From NCBI RefSeq assembly GCF_032268605.1, contig NZ_CP130318.1:1271001-1335000 (forward strand): DNA of 64,000 bases, in the 5' to 3' direction. Origin of the DNA: Paenibacillus aurantius. GTDB lineage: Bacteria; Bacillota; Bacilli; Paenibacillales; NBRC-103111. Shown one piece after another: positions 57,636-64,000 of this stretch. Under the pieces are notes generated by a model. That model was not told where the DNA came from and made no database searches. It saw only the letters and a program-made list of their open reading frames with translations. A program made the position numbers and the translations under genes. Numbering within the stretch: the first letter of the stretch is position 1; each line of letters starts with the position of its first letter.

Positions 57636-59576
57636 ATGAGCGCCATTGCCGGGATCTACAACTTATCGGGCGAGCCTATACAGCCGGAATGGCAGCAGAT
57701 TCTCATCCATGATTGGTTTCCCTTCCCCGCCGATGATATTCAGTCCTGGCATCAAGAGAATCTTTTCTTCGCCTGCTGCTCGCAATGGATAACCCCCGAA
57801 TCGGTGGGAGAAGAGCTGCCGTATTACGACAGCGGCAGACGCCTGGCCATTACGGCTGATGCTATTCTGGATAACAGGCAAGAGCTTTTTGACAGGCTGC
57901 AGATCGATTATGCCGAACGGGCGGGAATGCCGGACAGCCGACTTATTCTTCTTGCTTATGAACGGTGGAAAGAGGACACGCCGAAGTATCTGCTGGGGGA
58001 CTTTGCTTTTGTGATCTGGGATGAGAGAAGCAAGGTGTTATTTGGAGCTAGGGATTTCTCGGGCTGCCGCACTTTGTATTATACCCGGAGTCAGGGACGG
58101 TTCGCATTCTCTACGACTCTTCGGCCTCTCCTGAACCTGCCTTATATCAACAAGAAGCTAAATGAGCAATGGCTTGCCGAGTACCTTGCCATATCGGGTT
58201 CCATCGACGTTATTGATATGGGAGCCACGGTCTACGAGAATGTGGAGCAGCTTCCCCCCTCCCATAGCATTCAAGTATCGGCAGACGGGGTGAAGCTGAC
58301 GAGGTATTGCACCCTGTCACCAGGTAAACCCTTGCGCCTTAAGTCGGATGAAGAATACATCGAAGCTTTCCGTGAAGTATTCAACCAGGCGGTCTCATCC
58401 AGAACCCGAACTTATCGGGGGGTAGGGGCTCATCTAAGCGGAGGACTGGATTCGGGATCCATTGTTGGTTTTGCGGCTAGAATGCTGAAAGAAAGAAATA
58501 AGCAGCTGCATACTTTCAGTTATATCCCCTCGAAGGACTTTAAGGACTATACCCCCAAATATTTAATGCCCGATGAAAGGCCTTATATTCAATCCACCAT
58601 TGATTATATTGGAGGCATCCAAGCCCATTATCTTGATTTTGATGGAAGGAACTCTCTGGATGAAGTAGACGGCATGCTGGATATGATGGAAATGCCCTAC
58701 AAATTCTTTGAAAATTCCTTCTGGTTAAGGGGAATATTCGAGAGTGCCCAACAAGAACGGATGGGAGTATTGTTGAATGGGGCCAGGGGCAACCTGTCCA
58801 TTTCCTGGGGATCGGCTCTAAGTTATTATGCTCTCCTGCTTAAACGACTCCAGTGGATCAAGCTGGCTAATGAGCTTCATCAATACAGCCACAAGGTGGG
58901 AACGGCCCGGTTCCGGAGCCTTCCTTTGATCGCCCGAACCGCTTTTCCCGTAATGGACCGCTTCTTTCCGGAGGAAACTACATACCGCTTCCCGACCTTA
59001 ATAAACCCTTCCTTCGCAGAACGGTCGAAGGTGTTTGATAAATTAAGGGAGCATGGATTGGATGAATCAGGATGGTACTCAGGTGCCGGCATGCATGAGC
59101 TTCGGAAGAAGCATTATGGAGAACTGTTCCACTGGAATGCTACCAATACTTTGTCTACCAAATTATCCTTGCGGTATTCCTTGAGATATGCCGATCCAAC
59201 GAACGATCTCCGGGTCATTCGGTTCTGCCTCTCCCTTCCTGATGAACAGTATGTTAAGAATGGAATGGATCGAGCTCTCATCCGACGTTCAACCGAGTCC
59301 GTGCTGCCTGACAAAATCCGATTGAATCAAAGGGTTCGCGGGGTTCAGGGAGCGGATTGGGTTCATCGCCTAATCCCGTCCTGGAAGCTGCTTACGGAAG
59401 AGCTAAGACACCTTCGTTCGGATCGGACAGTCATGGACTATTTGGACAGCAGCGTAGTCAACCGGGCCATCGACAAGATGAGCAGCAATGTTCGCCCTGA
59501 GATGGCTACGGACCCGGATTACCGCATCGCTATGAGAAGTTTAATCTTCTACCGGTTTATTAAACAAGCCACTTGA
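57636..59576 (+). CDS. Lasso peptide cyclase (asparagine-synthetase-like)
   Basis: 646 residues. The N-terminal glutaminase-like domain starts MSAIAGIYN: the Cys2 nucleophile of real asparagine synthetases is replaced by Ser, as in lasso cyclases. The C-terminal synthetase domain has the PP-loop SGGLDS (268-273). The enzyme should activate an Asp/Glu side chain of the core by adenylation for macrolactam closure. GGGGAGG precedes the ATG. It is the first gene, placed before the precursor. Base composition is lower in GC than the flanks in parts (from 58.5 kb), pointing to transfer. Confidence 0.88.
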   Translation: MSAIAGIYNLSGEPIQPEWQQILIHDWFPFPADDIQSWHQENLFFACCSQWITPESVGEELPYYDSGRRLAITADAILDNRQELFDRLQIDYAERAGMPDSRLILLAYERWKEDTPKYLLGDFAFVIWDERSKVLFGARDFSGCRTLYYTRSQGRFAFSTTLRPLLNLPYINKKLNEQWLAEYLAISGSIDVIDMGATVYENVEQLPPSHSIQVSADGVKLTRYCTLSPGKPLRLKSDEEYIEAFREVFNQAVSSRTRTYRGVGAHLSGGLDSGSIVGFAARMLKERNKQLHTFSYIPSKDFKDYTPKYLMPDERPYIQSTIDYIGGIQAHYLDFDGRNSLDEVDGMLDMMEMPYKFFENSFWLRGIFESAQQERMGVLLNGARGNLSISWGSALSYYALLLKRLQWIKLANELHQYSHKVGTARFRSLPLIARTAFPVMDRFFPEETTYRFPTLINPSFAERSKVFDKLREHGLDESGWYSGAGMHELRKKHYGELFHWNATNTLSTKLSLRYSLRYADPTNDLRVIRFCLSLPDEQYVKNGMDRALIRRSTESVLPDKIRLNQRVRGVQGADWVHRLIPSWKLLTEELRHLRSDRTVMDYLDSSVVNRAIDKMSSNVRPEMATDPDYRIAMRSLIFYRFIKQAT

Positions 59577-59592
59577 AAGGAGGTGAAACGAA

Positions 59593-59727
59593 ATGAAGAA
59601 AGAATGGAAAGCTCCTGAATTGGAAGTTCTGAATGTGGATCAAACTTTCCTGGATCCTAACAACGGCAATCACCTCGATCATGCTTATCCGGAAGGAACT
59701 CCTCGTAACCAGCTTACCTGGAGCTAA
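59593..59727 (+). CDS. Lasso peptide precursor, paeninodin-type
   Basis: 44 residues. Leader W5-x-x-P8-x-L10-E-V-L..T18 has the same spacing as the paeninodin family (Trp to Thr 13). T18 should be at position -2, so the core is residues 20-44, starting LDPNNGNHLDHAYPEG and ending TWS with the C-terminal Ser typical of kinase-tailored members. The first acidic residue after L1 and D2 is D10, whereas known rings close at residue 7, 8 or 9. The product may have an unusual ring or an unusual start. Strong AAAGGAGG binding site. Not listed by long-ORF search because of its size. Confidence 0.8.
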   Translation: MKKEWKAPELEVLNVDQTFLDPNNGNHLDHAYPEGTPRNQLTWS

Positions 59728-59751
59728 GGTTTATTGAATAAAGGATGGTTT

Positions 59752-59781
59752 AAGGCCCTTATAGCACAATGTAAGGGCCTT
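59752..59781 (+). terminator. Intercistronic hairpin between lasso precursor and kinase genes
   Basis: AAGGCCCTTA (59752-59761) and TAAGGGCCTT (59772-59781) form a perfect 10-bp stem with a 10-base loop. There is no long T-run, so partial termination or mRNA 3' protection is likely, raising precursor over enzyme levels. Confidence 0.6.
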
Positions 59782-59817
59782 TACCATAACAATCCCAGTC
59801 AGATGGAGGGAAGCAGC

Positions 59818-60783
59818 TTGTCAATTATCCCAAATGGCACCGTATACGGCGCTTTCGGATTAACGATATCCAGTGAGATTCCGCTTCCCGAGCTGCTGAC
59901 GAACCATCAGCACGAGGGGCCGGTGGATGCCGAGGTTATTCTGGATGAGATGTCGGCTTACAAACCGATCTTATTGGATAATCCCAATACCTATATGGTT
60001 CTGGACAAACAGGTTTTGTTTTATATCCCGGACAATGCTTTTTATGGCATCAAGGACGGACGGACTATCATGATTTCTCCGGTTGGCGAACAAGAGGAAG
60101 GATTCGATATGATCCGCTTGTATCTGCTCGGAACCTGTATGGCTGCCCTGTTGATGCAAAGAGGGATCTATCCGCTTCACGGAAGCGCCCTATCGATGGA
60201 TGGCAAGGTATATGCCTTAGTCGGGGAATCAGGCGCCGGTAAATCTACGCTGGCCGCCGCCTTATTGAGAGAGGGCTGTTCTCTTCTGAGTGATGACCTG
60301 ATAGCTTTATCCTTTGACGAAGACAAGGGAATCCGTGTTTCACCTGCTTATCCGCAGCAGAAGCTTTGGCAGGAAAGCTTGGCACACCTTGCTATGCCTG
60401 TTGATGATTACAAATCCGTCTACGGAAGAATGACCAAGTACCGCATTCCTCTGAATGGCCAATTTCTGAATACTCCCCAGCCGCTTGCCGGAATCGTGGA
60501 GCTGGTCAAGAATGGGGCAGAAGAGGTGTCCATCCGGAAGATAGACGGATTGGAGCGCTTGCCAACGTTAGGACGGCACACGTTCCGACCTTTTCTCATT
60601 CCACCGCTCGGATTAGCTGGATGGCACTTTGAAGCCTCCGCCCAATTGGCGGGTCGAATCGATATGTTCCAGCTGCAGCGTCCGGAGTCAAAAGTTACGG
60701 TTACCGAGCTTGTCCGGGTCTTTATGGATTCTGTTATAACGGGAGGGGTACAACGTGAAAATCAATTCCATCAACACGCTTAG
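59818..60783 (+). CDS. HprK-like precursor kinase (cluster II)
   Basis: 321 residues. P-loop GESGAGKST (136-144), LHGSA before it and LLSDD after it, as in ThcoK/PadeK, which phosphorylate the C-terminal Ser of lasso precursors; the precursor next door does end in Ser. Start: TTG at 59818 with GGAGGG 8 bases upstream is preferred. A TTG at 59734 would place the intercistronic hairpin inside the gene. The B1 gene overlaps its end by 29 bases. Confidence 0.83.
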   Translation: MSIIPNGTVYGAFGLTISSEIPLPELLTNHQHEGPVDAEVILDEMSAYKPILLDNPNTYMVLDKQVLFYIPDNAFYGIKDGRTIMISPVGEQEEGFDMIRLYLLGTCMAALLMQRGIYPLHGSALSMDGKVYALVGESGAGKSTLAAALLREGCSLLSDDLIALSFDEDKGIRVSPAYPQQKLWQESLAHLAMPVDDYKSVYGRMTKYRIPLNGQFLNTPQPLAGIVELVKNGAEEVSIRKIDGLERLPTLGRHTFRPFLIPPLGLAGWHFEASAQLAGRIDMFQLQRPESKVTVTELVRVFMDSVITGGVQRENQFHQHA

Positions 60784-61051
60784 TGATAGGTTCAGTCAAG
60801 TCCCTGGGAATATCGTTAGTGACATGGGAGAAGAGAAAGTGATGCTGAGCATCCAGAACGGGAAGTATTACAATCTGGGTGAGATCGGCGGAAGGATCTG
60901 GGAGCTGCTGGAGCAGCCGCGTACCATGGAGGAAGTGGTAGCCGAATTGGTTTCCGAATATGAAGTGGATGCCGCGCTTTGCCGGGAGCAGACCCAATCT
61001 TTCTTGGAGCATATGATTAATGAACAATTGATTGCCATAGCCGGCAAGTAA
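60755..61051 (+). CDS. Lasso biosynthesis B1 protein (PqqD family)
   Basis: 98 residues. A RiPP recognition element: KVMLSIQNGKYYNLGEIGGRIWELL and a helical second half. It binds the leader, probably through the W-x-x-P-x-L stretch, and hands the peptide to B2. The start is GTG at 60755 behind GGGAGGGG, overlapping the kinase gene. Confidence 0.88.
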   Translation: MKINSINTLSDRFSQVPGNIVSDMGEEKVMLSIQNGKYYNLGEIGGRIWELLEQPRTMEEVVAELVSEYEVDAALCREQTQSFLEHMINEQLIAIAGK

Positions 61052-61074
61052 GCATTAAAGTTCGGGGAGATGCC

Positions 61075-61527
61075 ATGAATCGAGTAAGAAGAATGTACCG
61101 GTTCTTTCATTTAGATAGAAGAACCATGCTCCGATTAATGGAGGCTTGCTTTTATCTAGCCTTGGCGCGGATCTTAATATTGCTTCCCTTTTCCCGGGTA
61201 GCCCCTATCCTCGGGGTCATACAGGAAGAGACCAGCAGGGAGTTGACGGGAGAGAAGAAAGTATTGTCTCCTGTTCATGATGCGATCCTGCTCATGAGTC
61301 GTCACACGTTCTGGGATAGCCGCTGCCTGGTCAAAGCGATTGCCGCCCTGAAAATGCTGGAAAGAAGAGGGTTGGAAAGCACGTTGTATCTTGGTGTTGG
61401 CCGGGATGATCAGGGGAAGATGGCCGCCCATGCCTGGCTTCGCTGCGGCCCCTATTACATAACCGGGTACGAAAGCATGGACAACTACGTAGTCGTCGGT
61501 AAGTTCGCTAAGGTGATTGACAAATAA
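61075..61527 (+). CDS. Lasso biosynthesis B2 leader protease (transglutaminase-like)
   Basis: 150 residues. The catalytic Cys is C84 (WDSRCLVKA) and His is H119 (AAHAWLRCG), with a YYITG strand after it, as in B2/McjB-type cysteine proteases that remove the leader after T(-2)-x(-1). GGGGAG is upstream of the ATG. 23 bp behind B1. Confidence 0.9.
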   Translation: MNRVRRMYRFFHLDRRTMLRLMEACFYLALARILILLPFSRVAPILGVIQEETSRELTGEKKVLSPVHDAILLMSRHTFWDSRCLVKAIAALKMLERRGLESTLYLGVGRDDQGKMAAHAWLRCGPYYITGYESMDNYVVVGKFAKVIDK

Positions 61528-61547
61528 TAGGAATGAAGGGAACCAGA

Positions 61548-62738
61548 ATGAATAAAGAACTTCATTTGGATCTGAGTTTATTTCCTAAAGAGTTAAACTT
61601 GATTCTCCTCATCGTCAGATCTCGGAAAGAGCAGGATTTGGTTCATGCTTTACACAAGGAAGAACTAGAAGATTTCGATTGGGGATTATTCCTGGAATTA
61701 GCAAGGCACCATAGATTGTTTCCCCTCCTGTATACGAAAATTCGCAAAGTGGATCCATCGGTGATTCCCGCTTATGTAATAGATTATTTGCGCAAGGATT
61801 ACCAGGCTAACACGTTCAAAATGCTTACCCTATGTTCGGAAATGGATCAAATTTTTAGGCTTTTTAGCCAGGCTTCCATTCGCTGCCTGTCCTTGAAAGG
61901 TCCAGTGCTCGCGGCGGATCTTTATGGGGATTTGTCCCTGCGAACGTCCGGTGACCTGGATCTGCTCATTCCTCTAGCCGATTTGGATCAGGCGGAGGAG
62001 CTTCTAGTCGAGGCGGGGTATGAGAAGATGGAAGCACCTGACATGACCCTTAACGATTGGAAATGGAGACATCATCATGTGACGTTCTATCATGCGGCCA
62101 AAAAAATGACATTGGAAATTCATTGGAGACTTAGCCCCGGGCCGGGGAAGGAACCCGACTTTGATTTTCTGTGGGCAAGAAGAAGGTGCAGTTCCGTTAC
62201 ACAGGAGCCCGTTTATTACCTGGGCAGGGAAGACTTGTTCCTGTTCCTGACGGCGCATGGAGCCCGGCATGGATGGTCCCGCCTGCGCTGGCTGATGGAT
62301 ATCTCCCTGCTGGTCCACCAGGAGCTTGACAGCAAAGCTTTGATCTACCTGCTTAAGCAGAACGGTCAACTGCACACCGGCGCCCAAGCCTTGGTACTCG
62401 CTTCCGAATTGCTTCGAACCCCGATACCCGATGGCCTTCGGAAGACGACCTCCCATAAAAGGGCTTGGCAATTGGCGGAAGAGGCCCTATTCTACCTCCG
62501 ACGCATGGTGAATCTTCATAACAAGCCTGTTCCGGAAGATGTATCGAAGTATCACAAAGGTCATCTCTTTTCCCTAATGTCCGGCCAACAAAAGATCTTA
62601 TTCGTATTAAGCTTCCTATATCCTTACCCGGAAGATATTGCCATAGTTAAGCTTCCTAAGTCCCTTCACTTTCTATATTTCCCTCTGCGTCCCGTTCTTT
62701 GGATGTGGAGAAAGACCAAGAAGCCAGCTATTTCATAG
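61548..62738 (+). CDS. NTP_transf_5-type nucleotidyltransferase (cluster II)
   Basis: 396 residues. CLSLKGPVLAADLYGD and RTSGDLDLLIPL mark the same family as the protein at 56296; overall identity by eye is low, so the two are old paralogues. Role in lasso modification is not settled; an effect on the C-terminal phosphate is conceivable. ATG at 61548 follows GAAGGG with spacing 7; ATG at 61533 also possible. Confidence 0.82.
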   Translation: MNKELHLDLSLFPKELNLILLIVRSRKEQDLVHALHKEELEDFDWGLFLELARHHRLFPLLYTKIRKVDPSVIPAYVIDYLRKDYQANTFKMLTLCSEMDQIFRLFSQASIRCLSLKGPVLAADLYGDLSLRTSGDLDLLIPLADLDQAEELLVEAGYEKMEAPDMTLNDWKWRHHHVTFYHAAKKMTLEIHWRLSPGPGKEPDFDFLWARRRCSSVTQEPVYYLGREDLFLFLTAHGARHGWSRLRWLMDISLLVHQELDSKALIYLLKQNGQLHTGAQALVLASELLRTPIPDGLRKTTSHKRAWQLAEEALFYLRRMVNLHNKPVPEDVSKYHKGHLFSLMSGQQKILFVLSFLYPYPEDIAIVKLPKSLHFLYFPLRPVLWMWRKTKKPAIS

Positions 62739-62750
62739 GGAGAGAAAGCC

Positions 62751-64000
62751 ATGGAACCCGTTCTATACTTTACACGCCAATTACACCATTATGCCGGTAA
62801 GATTCTTTACGTTAACTTGATGGGAATGGCTCTTGTCAGCCTGCTGGATGGGATAGGGATGCTGCTTCTGATCCCCCTGTTAAACCTGACAGGCATCCTG
62901 GGGCAAGAGTCTGGCTTACCCTCTTACATCCGCGGGCTTGATTTCCTTGCCGAGCTTCCCCTCTCATCAGGTTTGCTTATCATTCTGGGGAGCTATATGG
63001 TTCTGGTAACCGGCCAGATTCTCATCCAGCGAAATTTATCCATGCGGGACAGCCGGCTGAATACCGGCTTTCTTAACCACGTCAGGCTGGAAACGTACCG
63101 GGTTCTGCTTAAGGCCAATTGGGCCTTTTTTATTCGCAAAAGGAAATCGGACCTTATCACCTCTATGACGGAAGAGCTGGGCTATGTATCCAACGGAACG
63201 TACACCTTTCTGCAGTTTCTTACGTCGCTCGTGTTCACCGTTATCCAGATTGGGATAGCCTTCTGGCTTTCGGCCAAGCTGACGTTATTTGTTCTGATAT
63301 GCGGCTTAGCGCTTGCCTTCTTCTCACGGACCTTTATTCGCAAATCCAGACATCATGGAGGCCGGATGAGCGAACTAGCCCGTTCCTACATGGGAGGAAT
63401 GTCAGACCATTTCAACGGAATCAAAGATATCAAGAGCAACAGGCTGGAAGGGACCCAGGAAGCCTGGATGCGGAACTGGTGCAAGCAGATGGGGGAAGAG
63501 CGTGAGGCCCAGGCTAGGGTAAAGCTTGATTCCCAGCTCTTCTACAAGCTTTCCGCCGCCATGCTTCTTGTGTTTTTTCTGTACGGCTCTGTGATGCTAT
63601 TCCATTCCGAAGGCCAGTCCCTTCTGGTCGTCATGCTAATCTTTTCCCGCCTGTGGCCCCGGTTTACCGGCATTCAATCCAATCTGGAGTCCATGGCCGC
63701 CTCCATCCCGGCACTGAAATCCCTCCGCGAACTGCAAAGGGAGGCACGAGAAGCCGAGGAACAGAACGGTACGGGAACGGAGAAAGGGAATGCTGTCCCC
63801 ATCCCGCTGCAAACCGGATTGGAATGCCGGAATGTCTCCTTCCGGTATAGTCGCGAAGGAGGCTATGCTCTTAAGGACATTCAGGTCCGCATCCGGCCCC
63901 ATGAAATGACCGCCATCGTAGGGCGGTCGGGAGCGGGCAAGAGCACGCTGGTCGACCTGCTGATGGGGATGCTCGAGCCGGAAAGCGGAGAGGTTACCAT
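62751..64000 (+). CDS. ABC transporter of lasso cluster II, truncated by window end
   Basis: An ATG at 62751, 12 bp after the nucleotidyltransferase stop, opens a frame that stays free of stops to base 64000 (416 full codons). It has a six-helix exporter domain (from NLMGMALVSLLDGIGMLLLI, near residue 20) followed by an ATPase domain with Walker A GRSGAGKST near residue 390. The rest (signature, Walker B) lies outside the window. It should export the mature lasso peptide and give self-protection. GGGAGAGAAAG precedes the ATG. Confidence 0.85.
   Translation, partial: MEPVLYFTRQLHHYAGKILYVNLMGMALVSLLDGIGMLLLIPLLNLTGILGQESGLPSYIRGLDFLAELPLSSGLLIILGSYMVLVTGQILIQRNLSMRDSRLNTGFLNHVRLETYRVLLKANWAFFIRKRKSDLITSMTEELGYVSNGTYTFLQFLTSLVFTVIQIGIAFWLSAKLTLFVLICGLALAFFSRTFIRKSRHHGGRMSELARSYMGGMSDHFNGIKDIKSNRLEGTQEAWMRNWCKQMGEEREAQARVKLDSQLFYKLSAAMLLVFFLYGSVMLFHSEGQSLLVVMLIFSRLWPRFTGIQSNLESMAASIPALKSLRELQREAREAEEQNGTGTEKGNAVPIPLQTGLECRNVSFRYSREGGYALKDIQVRIRPHEMTAIVGRSGAGKSTLVDLLMGMLEPESGEVT

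Overview
This window looks like a chromosomal segment of a GC-rich, spore-forming Bacillota bacterium of the Paenibacillus group. The evidence is a mixture of Bacillus-type housekeeping neighbourhoods (yutI-yuzB-yutJ, dnaB-dnaI, a three-gene sdhCAB with a b558-type SdhC, ktrAB behind a c-di-AMP riboswitch, hemQ, a Spo0E-like phosphatase, a SinI-like anti-repressor), strong AGGAGG-type ribosome binding sites, frequent GTG/TTG starts, and a menaquinone gene of the futalosine route (mqnE). No rRNA, tRNA, CRISPR array or transposase was seen.

Layout. 1-13.5 kb: thioredoxin-like protein, heme A synthase ctaA, a UbiD-type decarboxylase with a DMT transporter and a HEPN protein, an SDR enzyme, the Fe-S/NADH-dehydrogenase group yutI-yuzB-yutJ, mqnE, a Spo0E-like protein, an IscA-type protein and several small conserved genes. 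13.5-25.2 kb: YumC-type ferredoxin reductase, NDH-2, a DHA2 MFS exporter, hemQ, a YuiB-like protein, dnaB-dnaI, trxA, uvrC. 25.1-30.5 kb: a CPBP-type membrane protease, then a potassium module (c-di-AMP riboswitch, ktrB, ktrA, cation/proton antiporter). 30.7-35.1 kb: a LysR regulator divergent from sdhCAB. 35.3-43.9 kb: a glycoside hydrolase with divergent AraC regulator, a CDF zinc exporter, a secreted phosphoesterase, an AT-richer orphan gene, and a chemoreceptor. 43.9-47.3 kb: a beta-helix protein and a Tat-type phosphoesterase.

The most interesting part is 47.3-64 kb. It is tied together by six copies of a 16-bp palindrome of the form GTTCTTT-AT-AAAGAAC, i.e. two inverted GTTCTYT half-sites, which is the recognition sequence of the biofilm repressor SinR of Bacillus subtilis. 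The sites sit on promoters in front of (i) a small secreted cysteine protein and a SinI-type anti-repressor, (ii) an EpsA/EpsB-like chain-length regulator and tyrosine-kinase pair that has no glycosyltransferases beside it, (iii) a peptide cluster (RiPP cluster I) and (iv) a lasso-peptide cluster (RiPP cluster II).

Cluster II (57.6-64 kb) has the order cyclase, precursor, HprK-like kinase, PqqD-type B1, transglutaminase-like B2, nucleotidyltransferase, ABC exporter (cut by the window end). Cluster I (52.7-57.4 kb) has a precursor with a lasso-type leader, an HprK-like kinase, PqqD, an S26 peptidase with an ER-type catalytic triad, an ABC exporter and a nucleotidyltransferase. It has no cyclase and no B2 protein, and its Asn/Gly-rich core has no acidic residue, so it cannot make the usual lasso ring. 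The cluster II core is also odd: its first suitable acceptor, apart from Asp2, lies at position 10 rather than 7-9. Both points are readings of the sequence; all functions given are inferred from families.
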